DNA of 64,000 bases from Bedellia somnulentella (taxonomy: Eukaryota > Arthropoda > Insecta > Lepidoptera > Bedelliidae), in contig OY755198.1 in NCBI GenBank assembly GCA_963576735.1, positions 6,324,001-6,388,000 of the forward strand, read 5' to 3'. The notes beneath the pieces are model-generated. The model was given only the letters and a program-made list of their open reading frames with translations, had not been told where the DNA came from and searched no databases. The position numbers and the translations under genes are program-made. Of this stretch, positions 36,201-48,200 are shown piece after piece. Numbering within the stretch: the stretch's first letter is position 1; the number at the start of each line of letters is the position of its first letter.

Positions 36201-39200
36201 ACATTACTGAATTCATAAGTAATGTTTACAATATGTATTTTGGCCTAACAATTGCCAATCAAGATAGACAGTGGGTCCCACATAAAGTTTGTACGACGTG
36301 CGTTCGTGAACTTCGAAAGTGGTCAAAAGGAAAGAACAATACCTTTGATCTCCTATCGCCTGTGGTATGGAGATAACCTCAGAACCATGCTGAAGATTGT
36401 TATTTTTGCTGCTGCAAGACTACAGGCTACAATTCAAAAACGAAAAAAGACATTGTATATCCAACATTGCAATCAGTAACACCCGCTGTGCTTCGCGACC
36501 AGAACGTTGCACCGCCATCACCGCCATACTTGGAATCATTGCAAGCTGAAGACAGTGACAGTGAAGTCGAAGAGGTATCTCAACCTGATGCTGAATTTGA
36601 ACCAAGTACAAGTGGAACACAATTATTTTCACAATCAGAACTGAACGATTTAACTAGAGATCTAAATCTGCCAAAAGATGCAGCTGAGCTCCTCGGTTCA
36701 AGACTATCTGAAAAGAATATGCTTGCTCCTGGCACTACATTTTCTTGGTATCGCAACAGAGAAAAAGACTTTGTACCACATTTTGCTGAAGCTAGTGATC
36801 TAGTGTATTGTGAATACATTCCAGGCTTAGTGAAAATGTTTAACATCGAATATGACGCAAGCGAATGGAGGTTGTTCATAGACTCCTCAAAACGAAGTTT
36901 GAAAGCAGTCCTTTTGCATAATGGCAATAAGTACGCTTCATTGCCAGTCGCCCATTCTGTACATATGAAAGAATGCTACGACAACTTGAAAAATGTGTTA
37001 GATAGAATAAAGTACGAAGAACACGGTTGGATGGTCTGTGGAGATCTGAAAGTTATAAGTATGCTGCTCGGTCAACAAGGTGGCTATACGAAGTACCCTT
37101 GTTTTCTCTGCGAGTGGGATAGTCGAAACAGAGAACAACATTGGACTAAGAAAGAGTGGCCACCAAGGACTGAATTGGTCCCTGGAACAAAAAATGTTGT
37201 GAGAGACAATTTAGTCCCCCGAAACAAAGTTTTGCTACCCCCTTTACACATAAAACTGGGGATGATAAAAAAAATTGTAAAGGCGCTAAACAAAGAAGGA
37301 GAAGGTTTTAAATATCTACACCAAATATTTCCGTCTCTCTCTGAAGCTAAACCGAAAGAAGGTATATTCGTTGGTCCGGACATAAGAAAATTGATGAAAG
37401 ATACAGCTTTCGATGAAAAATTGAGTGAAATTGAGTTAGAAGCCTGGAAATCTTTTAAGGAAGTAGTAAGACATTTCCTAGGAAACCACAAAAGCCCAAA
37501 TTATGAAGAAATTGTGGAGAAAATGATTGAAAATTACGGAAAAATGGGATGTTCGATGAGCATTAAACTTCATTACCTTAATTCACATTTGAACTACTTT
37601 CCTGATAACTTGGGAGCTGTAAGTGAAGAGCAAGGCGAAAGATTTCACCAGGATTTGAAGGAGATGGAACGTCGCTATCAGGGAAAGTGGAATAAAACAA
37701 TGATGGCAGACTATTGTTGGCTGTTAAAGCGAGATGATGCAAGTCGCAATTTCAAGCGAAAATCTCACAATCGGAGCTTCAGTGAAAAAAAAGCAAGATA
37801 CCACAAAAGTATTTGATATTTTTATTTATTTTTTTATTGTCCCCCAAATATATTTTTAATGTTTTAAAGTCATGTAATTGTTTCTTAATTGTAATAAAAA
37901 ATAAATACTCAAATAAAGTCGTGTTTTTTTTCAATTTTACAAAGTAGGGATTTTTCAAAAAACTGAGAGTGATAGAAAAAAACCAAGTACATATTCGTAA
38001 TCTACGCACCAAAATACCCCAAGATCAGCATTCAAATCCAAAAGGGGAAAATAAAAGTTAAAATTTGCAGGTCTGTGTAATTAACTAAAAAATCAACAAA
38101 ATTCTTAATTTTTCTGCTTTTCAATTCAAAAACGGTTTGTTTATTTTGAAAATGTCAAACGGTTTGTTTAGCAAAGTACTTTGCCGACTTGGCCAGCAGT
38201 AAGGGACAGCAAATTATATGGTCATGTCTCGCTTACTCTTAGTATTTTTAATATTTATTTTCTCCGTCTAGTGCGACTGAAACAAAATATATGCAGATGT
38301 CTATTGTAATTCTCTGTCTACGGTTCAATAAAACCTTTAGCGCGATAGGTGATAGGTGACAATTTGTCGTGAAAAACTTGTCGATTCTGCTTTATTGAAC
38401 AGAGAATTGTCACGACATATCGACATATTTGTGAAATTGTCGGACAATTCCGACAGGTGAAGTACTGTGTGTCACAGACTCATTTGGAGGAATTTAAAAC
38501 GTTATCTCCTTCCATTTGTTTATTTTTACTTCGTGGGTCAATCTACCACTGAACTTTCCAAACAGAATATTTTTTATTTCTATATATTAGTCCCAAAGTG
38601 GTTACTTTGTTGCTCATATCCATTTTAGCACCGATAGCGAACGAACAATCGGATAGTAAATATACTCGTTCATATAATCTTGTAACTTGTTCTTATTCTA
38701 CCCTCATGCATTTTTTATTCTACTTCATAAAATAAACAAATATGTCAAGAATTGACATATATGTCCTGACAATCCGACAATTTTGTCAGGGGCAATTATC
38801 ATCGAACTCGACAATGATTTGTGACAATTCCTAAGTTTTATTGAACGCATTTCGGTAGTGACCAAATTTTCGTGATTTACCTGTCAATGTCGGACATATT
38901 TGTCATCTTCATTGAACAAGCTTAGCCTGACAATCCGACAAATTTGTCAGTTTTTGACATATTTGTCGGATTGTCAGTTTTATTGAACAGGGCCCAGAAC
39001 AAATTAATACAAACGTGTTCTAGGTTCCTGCTTGCGTAATTGCTAGGCTAATTGTAGTTTGGAAGTCTGCGCTCCAATTTGGTGATGCACTACAGCGGAT
39101 ACAAAAGTGGCAAAAACAATATTATCGAGAAACGTCAACGACTGAAGTATATGGTATCTATAATAATATATTTCGTTAAGGAGTATGGTAGACTCAATCG

Positions 39201-42200
39201 AAACCTCCTTGTCCTTTGCGAAACGATTGAAAAACATTATGAAACGGAACGTTTATGTCATCGGGTGACAGTCAATATGGCGACTATGATTTGTTTGTCA
39301 GCAATCAGCACCATTAAAATTTAGAAAAATACCCGACAATCCGAATTTCGGGGATAGATGTTGTCGACTCAAAATCATATTTTTTTTATGTATTATTATT
39401 CAGGTAAGGTTTCGATCGAGTCTACCGCACCCCGTGACGAAATTATTAATATAGATTATATTTTCACGCGCTGGCATTGTTTACGTTATTTTTCCATATA
39501 CTAACATTATAATTTTTTAATGGTGATTATTCCTCCGATTTTTATCAAAATTGACATAAACCATCTAGACATAGTCCTTGACAACCATGCGAAATTTCAG
39601 GGTTCTGAGTTGAGCCGTTTGGGAGGAGTACGATCACAACGAAATGCATAAGTCGGGGGTAAAAGGAGCTTCGCTCCAATGAATATACTGACACATATCC
39701 ACGGCTATAAATCCCTAGAAGGGCTTGCCAGAGCTGAGGAATAAAGAATTCGTCGGCTACTTTTGGAAGTTAAGTTCGTAAAAGAATCGCTCAATAATCA
39801 CTTGAAATACCCTGATATATTTAGTCGCCTCTTAAGATCACCCGAGGCAAGAAATGGGGTACTGCTATTCTAAGCCGACACTACACAGCAACGTTTAGCA
39901 TTAGTGAAGGCCGTGTTGTGCCGGCATAGAATGACATTTCCCCTTCCTTCCCACGGGTGTCGTAAGAAGTGACTAAAGGTATGGGGCTTTTAAAGTGGTT
40001 TTTGGGCGATGCATTTGAAAACAAATCATCAACGATACTTTATTTCTATCGTTTTGTCCGCTATCAACTTCTAAACGCGGCTGAGGAGTTTCTAGCTCTG
40101 AAGCTCTGGCTACACCCCTTTTGGGATTTAGGGCCGTGAGTATATGTATGTATGTAGGTTTCAGCATTAAACATCTATACATATTGCAGAAGACATGATA
40201 CCACAATCGTTCCAGTGAAATTCGAGTGTCCGAAATGTAATCGGAAGTTTTCTAGGAAATACGCTATGAAGCAACACTTAAGGTAAGAAGAATCAAGAGT
40301 CAAAGGTTCACGCCGTATGTCCCCAAAGCGGTGGCAGATGTAATAAGAGTTCTGAACGTAACGTGACAATTTCAGCTGGGGTTTAGAGTGCCCATAAGAT
40401 GTGGGGTTTAGACCCCATCATCAATGATACCTTATTTCTACCATCTTTTCCCGTGTATACTTCCAAATATGGACGAAGAGTTTTTACCCCTTTTTGGTAT
40501 TTAGAGCCATAAGTATATGTATGTATATACAGGGTGTCCAGGGGATCAACGTCCAAACGTAAGGGGGGCAGGCACCATGGTCTAAGAGGTAAAAAAAAAT
40601 AATTCAAAAATCGGCGCGGTAGTATGGAATTTGTGGGTCGATTTCTAAAATTAGTGAAATTTGCCACCTTACAGTAGCGTTTCGTATGCCATTCTGCAAA
40701 TATTTATCGATTTTTTTCGGTTATTTACTGGTTATCAACAGTACTTTTAATACACATTATTTATTTTTGCAAAAACATTACAATACGAGCAAAACAATTT
40801 TTTTTAGAGATTTGTTATACCTACTTTCCTGAGCTCCACTGTGTAAAAAAAATGTATGAAATGAAGCTGGCAAGTATTTTCAAAACATGACGCATTTAAT
40901 ACAGTTTTTAAAAAGGTATAACACTTCAGCCCTTACATTCATTAGATTTAGTAATACCATTGCTATGTTGAGAAATTATATAACATAAACATAACATAAA
41001 CGTTCACACCGAATATCCCCGAAGGGGTTGGCAGAGGTACTAATACTTCTGAACATCACGTGATTTTCTTGAATTTTCTTAAATTTTCTTCTCTATTATC
41101 CTAGATTTTTTACAATTTACAACGAACAGTTTCAAATTGCTCAATTTTCATCTACAAACTCTTGCAGATTATTTCACGAAGAGTCTAGCGCTCTGCATAC
41201 TTGCGAGTACTGCGGAAAAACTATGAAATACGCGACCAACCTGAGCCGACACGTGAGGACACATATTGAGAAGAACAAAAATATGGCGTATGAGTGTAAA
41301 CTGTGTAATATGAAAACGTTTAGTCGACAATGTTACCAAAGACACATCAAGTACGGGAAGAAGCATCGGGAGGCGAATGCGTAAGTTAAACCTTTATTTA
41401 GCTAAATTGTTACTATTTGTGATGACGTGATAGCTCAGTGCTAGAAGCTCATCGTGCAGACGACTAGTGTTCTAATCACGGGTCAGGCCTACACCAATGT
41501 GTGGCTAAGTTGTACTTAGTCACGTGACAGTGTATTCGTACGAAACGGCGATAGTCCTACCTCCTATCACGTGAGTACACTGTCCAAGCAAAACGTGAGT
41601 GCTCTGAACATCAGGTGACAATGTCACGCCACCTGTGGAAAGTAATAAGGTAGTGCTATTCTAATCTGACACTATTTTAAGAGAAAATATACTTACGGAC
41701 TTACTGATGCAAGGTTTTTGTTGAATTGTGAGACTCGTATATTCTCAAGCTCAAACGTTCACGGCGTATATCCCCTAAGGGGTTGGCAGAAGTACTAATA
41801 ATTCTGAACATCACGTGACATTGTCAACTGGTGTTTAGAGTACTCGCGTTTTGTTTGGACAGTTTACTCACGTGATAGCGGGCAGGCCTATCGCCGTTTT
41901 GTACGAATACACTGTCACATGCCTAAGTACAATTCAGCCATGTGGGTTTCCCCTCGTTGTTTTTCCTTATCGTTAAATACCATGATAAATTAACCACACA
42001 GATGTCTTTACAAAAGACAAGTTGGTGTAGGCCCGGCCTGGGATTTGAACCCTTATTGTTTGCACGAAAAGCGGTGTTCTACCCACTGAGCTATAACGGT
42101 TCCATTCATACGTATATTCTGATGATTTATTTAATTTGCAGTTATCAATGTGACTACTGCGGGAAAGGATTTCGAGATAAAGTCGGTTGTACGAGACATA

Positions 42201-45200
42201 TTCGTCGCCTTCATCTTAATGAGGGATCTCGTTCATGTTCCGAGTGTGATAAGGTAATATTTTTGATTTCTTAACTTGGATACTTATTAATCATTTAACC
42301 GCTGGAACGTCGGAGGGTAGATCTGCGTCAAGAATAAAATCTCCTTCGTGTGCCGCGACATAGATCTACGTCTACACTACCTGCAAGCTTTTTTTCTTGG
42401 TTTTCACAGTAAAAAAGCGTTTTAAGGTATAAATTACTGCGGCAAGAGAGAGACAATGAAATAAGGAAGCAGAGACAATAGTCATAGACTTTTTTTGCGC
42501 GCGGCGTACGAGCGGTTAAGAAAAGAAACATTTTTTTTTTCGACGCCAGCAGAACATGAACTCGCGACCTTCCGGTTTTCATGAACAAAAAATTCTAATC
42601 TTTGATATTTACATTGAAGCTAGCTGAACCGGCGAACGTTGTTATGCCATTTAAATTACTAGTAGTCTGCCCCGGCTTTGCACGGATTGTGTTAAATAGT
42701 TTTGCAGCTTACTCCTTTCGATATTCAGCGTGATTTTATACACCTAAGTCCTTTTCCTGGTTCTAAGCTACCTCTCCAACAATTTTCAGCCAGATCGGAT
42801 CATCTGTTCTCGAGTTATAAATAGTGTAACTAACACCACTTTTTTATATATATATAGATTTCTAGGGTATTCCTAGTCGTTAAAATAAAAACAAAATGTT
42901 AGGGGTGTACAACCCTTATCATTTAGAAGTATAAAAATTAGTTAAAACCTCACTCTCAGACCTACCGAATGTGTATGCAAAATTTCATTTAAATCGGTTC
43001 AGCCGTTTCGGAAGAGTTTTATGACAAACACTGAAACTGACACCTGAGTTTTATTATATTTTCTATATATTATTTATCTACTTTATAAAAATAAGTCGAA
43101 CTTTCATAATTGAACTCCAGAACGCACAAACCGATTTGAACGGTTTTGCAGTCGTTGGAAAGGTCTCGGGCTCCGTGAGGTTTATAGCAAAAAAAAAAAC
43201 AGAAAAAGTAGCGCCATCTCTTGTACATATCATATACTACAACGACGCCAGTACATGGTGCGCGAGTATCCCTCACTAAAATTAGCCATCTGGTAACGGA
43301 GTTCGCTGGGTTTGCTTGTCTCTTATAAATCTGGAAATATCCCTTAAAAGATCAGTTGTAGAACTAACAAAACCTTTCAAACCATCGATCTTTCCTCCTT
43401 TTCTCTTATTATATTTTCAGGTGTGTGCGGGCGAGATAGCATTATATTATCACATGCGAACGGCACATAAAAATGAAAGAATATACTGTGATATTTGTGG
43501 TAAAATATTTACGGTAAGTTTGCCAATTTATTAATTAACTAGCTGACCCAACAGACTTCGCACTGTCAAATTTGCTTATGACAAAGCTTAAGGCGTTTTT
43601 TAAAGTAATTTAATAAAACCTCAAAAATTGTAACCTATGTGTTATTCTGATGTATAATCTATAGCCTATGTGTTATTCTGATGTATAAGCTATATTGTGG
43701 TAAAGTTTCATTCAAATCCATTCAGTAGTTTTTACGTGAAAGAGTAACAAAGATCCATACATCCATACTTACAAACTTTCGCCTTTATAATATTAATAGG
43801 ATTGTATTAATAATATTATTACTAACATATATATATTACTGTGTACCCACGGGTGTCGTAAGAAGAGACTAAAGGTATGGGGCTTTTTAAGTGATTTTAG
43901 GGTGATGCGGTTGGAGATCCATCACCAAAAACCTTTACTGTCTTTTCCCCACTCCATATCCAAGATTGGTTGAGGAATTTCTAATTACTTAGCTCTGGCT
44001 ACCCCATATAGGAATTTACAGCCGTGAGTATATATATGTATGTTTTTCTTAACAAATTCTTTAATTAAATTACTTACTCACCTATACTCACGCCTATTAT
44101 TCCCATCGGGGTAGGCAGAGACTTTCGATCGCTACCTAGTACGCTCTTGACAACCTGTCTTGCCTCCATTACATTCATCATACATAACAAATTAATTTCA
44201 GGGCAAACAAAGGCTCCGCTACCACATAGAGAGTTACCACAGCGCAGATTTCGATTGCGAGGTGTGCCACAAAGTGTTCAAAACGAGAATGTCTCTGAAC
44301 ATACACAAGCAAATACACGACGAGAGAAAGATCAATACATGCCACGTGTGTGGGAAACGATTCCTGTATTACAATAACTTGTCGCGACATATTAAATATG
44401 TGAGTTTCTGAAACTACCCTCAACTTTTTTAAATAGTTGTAAGAGTTTTGTTGGCAGTCCTAGTGATGGGATTAGGTTAAATATTATCGGCTTATTTGTT
44501 AAGCTGTGTAGTGTCGGCATAGAATAGCACTACCCCATTTCTTCCGGTGGGTGTACGTAAGAGGCGACTAACGGTATTGGGGCTTTTAATTGATTTTTGG
44601 GCGATGCGGTTGGAGACCCATCACCAACAACCTTTATTTTAACATCTTTTCCCCACTCAGCTTTCCAAAATTGGCTGAGGAATTTCGAATTCCTTAGCTC
44701 TGGCTACCCCTTCTAGGGATTTATAGCCGTGAGTATATGTATGTATGTATTTGTAAATAAATAGATTTCGTATTTACCCTCAAGATATCATTTTGAAAAA
44801 AAAAACGATAGTTATTGGAATATCGATTTCAACATATCTTCCATTTCTTTAAATATCATTGGTAAAAAGAAAACTCATCTTTGTATATATAAAATCTTTT
44901 ACAAACGTAGATATTTCTGAACATCAGCAAACAGATATACGACAAGTATCTGCAGGAAACGATTCTTGTATTATAATTATATTTTTGTCATTTCAAGTCT
45001 GTAAGTTTTCAAAACTACCCTCAACACTTTTTTAGGAATATTTGTTTTTAGGAATTCCTAGCGAACGGAAATCTTTAAGTGACACCAGAAATCATCTGCT
45101 AAACTGTCAAAAGAAAGTTTAATTTTTGCACCCGTTTCCAATACCATGTTGTGATATTGTTACGTACCGGGTTCTTAATTTGATAAATACCAGTCACACT

Positions 45201-48200
45201 TTCGTGCAATAAGGTGTAATTATATTTATTGACCAATAACGCACTTTACACAACACAACAAACACTATCGACAATTAACTATCGATACTCGCACTAATTA
45301 ACAACACTAATTTACTCCGTTATAGTAACACTGTCCACACCGTTACGCTTATTTCCGTAATCCGTATATCACTGCACTGTCGTATTTAATTTCTTCGCTC
45401 TAGTATTTCGCTTGTTCTCTCTTTAGTTCTTCGCACTCGAATAAATCCGTAGCACGCGTCGCTCTTTATATATGCCAAATCTCAAATACGCGAATATTAC
45501 AGAAAGTTCTAGTACCACATTCTCGAAAAGTCGATATTCGAGAAACATCTAGTAATTCCTTTACTTATTAGAATACTAGTAACGCCATCTGTTATCTAGT
45601 AGTGGCAAATCCTATCTCCTACTTGCGAACAGATGTCGTAACATTACCCCCTCCTTACATTAATACTCGTCCCGAGTATTATTACTTCCATGGTACTTCG
45701 CAAGTCGATCGATGTGAACTATTTTCGAAGCCCCTCTAGGTTGGCGTTGAATTCTGTACGTTACATCGTTTATTCTAGTGACCACCTTGTACGGTCCTTC
45801 CCACCTATTTTGTAACTTAGGGGACTTCCCTTTCTGGCGAGTTGGATTGTGTAACCAGACGAGCATACCCTCTTCGAAACGCGGCGTGTTAGCTTTACGG
45901 TCATATCTGGTTTTCATCTTTTCACTAGCATGTAAACCATTTTCACGCACTAGGGAATGTACATCTTGCATTCTTTCCCTCAAATCGCTTACATATTCAG
46001 TTACACTCTGCGGCTCATCTGGTGACCCTCCTGTCAACAAATCTACAGGCAATCGTAGCTCTCTTCCGAAATTGACGAAAGCAGGTGTTTCCTTCGTGCT
46101 TTCGTGAACAGCTGACCGGTAAGACAGTAAAAATAATGGAATGTGTTTGTCCCAGTCCTTCTGATGTTTTTCAACCATCTTCGCCAACTGTCTCTCCAGT
46201 GTTTGGTTGAACCTCTCCACCATTCCATCTGACTGAGGATGATATGGCGTCGTCCTGGTTTTATGCATTCCAAGCAGTTTGCACACCTCTTGAAATACTT
46301 GTGACTCAAAATTTCTTCCCTGGTCAGAGTGTATCTCCAGGGGCACGCCAAATCGACAGATCACTTCCTCAACCAGTTTTGTAGCCACAGTTATTGCTTC
46401 TTGATTGGGTATGGCAAACACTTCAGGCCACTTAGTGAAGTAATCCATCACCACCATGAAATATTTATTTCCGGACTCTGATTGTGGAAACGGTCCAGCC
46501 ACATCAACGGCAATCCTCTCCCAGGGAGCTCCCACATTGTACAACCGTAATCCCCCTCTACTCCGGGTCTGCGGACCTTTCACCGCGGCACACGTTGTAC
46601 ATTTCCGGCACCAGTCCTGTACGTCGTCCCTACAATGAAGCCAGTAAAACTTCGCACGAACCTTCTGCAACGTACGATTTACCCCAAGATGCCCGCCCGA
46701 AACACCGTCATGTGTTTCCCGCAGTACATCTTTAACCTTGGCTCTGGGCACGACCAATTGTAGGTGCTCTTCTTTACCGTTGGGTTTCTCCCACCTCCGG
46801 TACAGTAGACCATTGATCAGAACCAGGCTGTTCCATTGCGCCCAGTAAGCTTTCGTACTCACTCCTGTGGACGCTACTTCACTCCAAGCCGGTTGATCGT
46901 GTTTTTCCTTCTTCCATTTCATGATGGGTCTGAGGTTCTCATCTTCTTCTTGGGCCTTCTGCATAGCTTCTGTTTCCCATCCATCCAATGGACAAATTCG
47001 AGTCACTTTCACGACCTCCTCCTTCGACTCTTGCTTCCTACAATGTTTACAGTCTTCCGGACACGGTCTACGTGAAAGCGCGTCTGCATTGCCATGAGAT
47101 TTACCACTACGGTGCTCGATAGAAAAGTCATACTCTTGTAGCTGTTCGATCCATCGAGCTACCTGTCCTTCCGGGTTTTTGAACTGGAGAAGCCATTTCA
47201 GTGCAGCATGATCAGTTCGAAGCTTGAACGGTCTCCCAATCAAATACTTGTAAAAATGCTGTAAGGTCTTCACTACAGCTAGAAGTTCCTTTCTCGTGAC
47301 GCAGTAGTTTCTTTCCGCTTTAGATAGAGACTTGCTGAAATATCCGATCACAACTTCCTTGTCACCTTGGATCTGTGATAACACTCCACCAATAGCCATA
47401 TTACTAGCATCGCTGTCAACGATGTACTGTCCCTCTGGCTGTGGATATCCAAGGATAGGTGTCTCGCAAAGCCTCTTCTTCAGCTCATTGAAAGATAACT
47501 CGCATTCATCATCCCAAGAGAAGGTTTTCTTATCTTCAGTCAACCGATGCAATGGTTTGGCGATCTCAGAAAACCCTTTTACAAAACGTCGATAGTACGA
47601 GCAAAGGCCGAGAAAAGCTCGCACGTCTGTTTTGTCCTTTGGCGTCGGCCATTTCTGCACAGCTTCCACCTTTTCCGGATCCGTCTGAATTCCTTCTCGG
47701 CTGATTACGTGTCCTAAATAGTTCACTGAAGTTCTAAACAGCCGGCACTTCTTCGGATTCAGTTTCAGGTTTGCTCCACGAATTTTCTGAAAGACTTGTT
47801 CCAGGTTCTTGAGATGGTCTTGGAAGCTTTTGCCTATTATGACCACGTCGTCGAGGTACACCAGGCAAGCCTCGCCAACCAATCCCGCCAACGCACACTC
47901 CATAAGCCTTTCAAAAGTAGCTGGCGCGTTGCAGAGACCGAAAGGCATGACGTTAAACTGCCACAAACCCTTTCCAGTTGAAAACGCAGTCTTCTCTTTA
48001 TCAGTCGGATGTATTTCCACCTGCCAGTAGCCTGACTTGCAGTCCAGGGTTGAAAACCACTTCATGCCACTCAAAGTATCCAGAGTGTCATCTATTCTTG
48101 GCAAAGGATAGCTGTCCTTCTTTGTCACGTTGTTCAGTTGCCTGTAGTCAACACAAAACCGTGTGCTTCCATCTTTCTTCTTAACAAGAACCACTGGAGA

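Larger units (their letters stand above)
33850..38995 (+). mobile_element. 5.1-kb DNA element with about 680-bp inverted terminal repeats
   Basis: Both outer ends read GGGCCC then (T/C)(T/G)TTCAATAAAACTGAC. The inverted repeats run inward to 34532 and from 38299 (GTCTATTGTAATTCTCTGTC). Between them lies one long gene (36119-37816). The terminal repeats are built from GTTCAATAAA modules and many GACA...TGTC palindromes. The GGGCCC word recurs inside the left repeat (34354-34359) next to the same terminal motif, so it is more likely part of the repeat than a target duplication. I see no clear target-site duplication. It sits in intron 7 of gene 1. I do not recognise the superfamily with certainty. 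Confidence 0.8.

Noticed and set aside
39079..39324. 81-codon frame in intron 7
   Set aside because: Composition looks like random AT-rich translation and no motif is recognisable.
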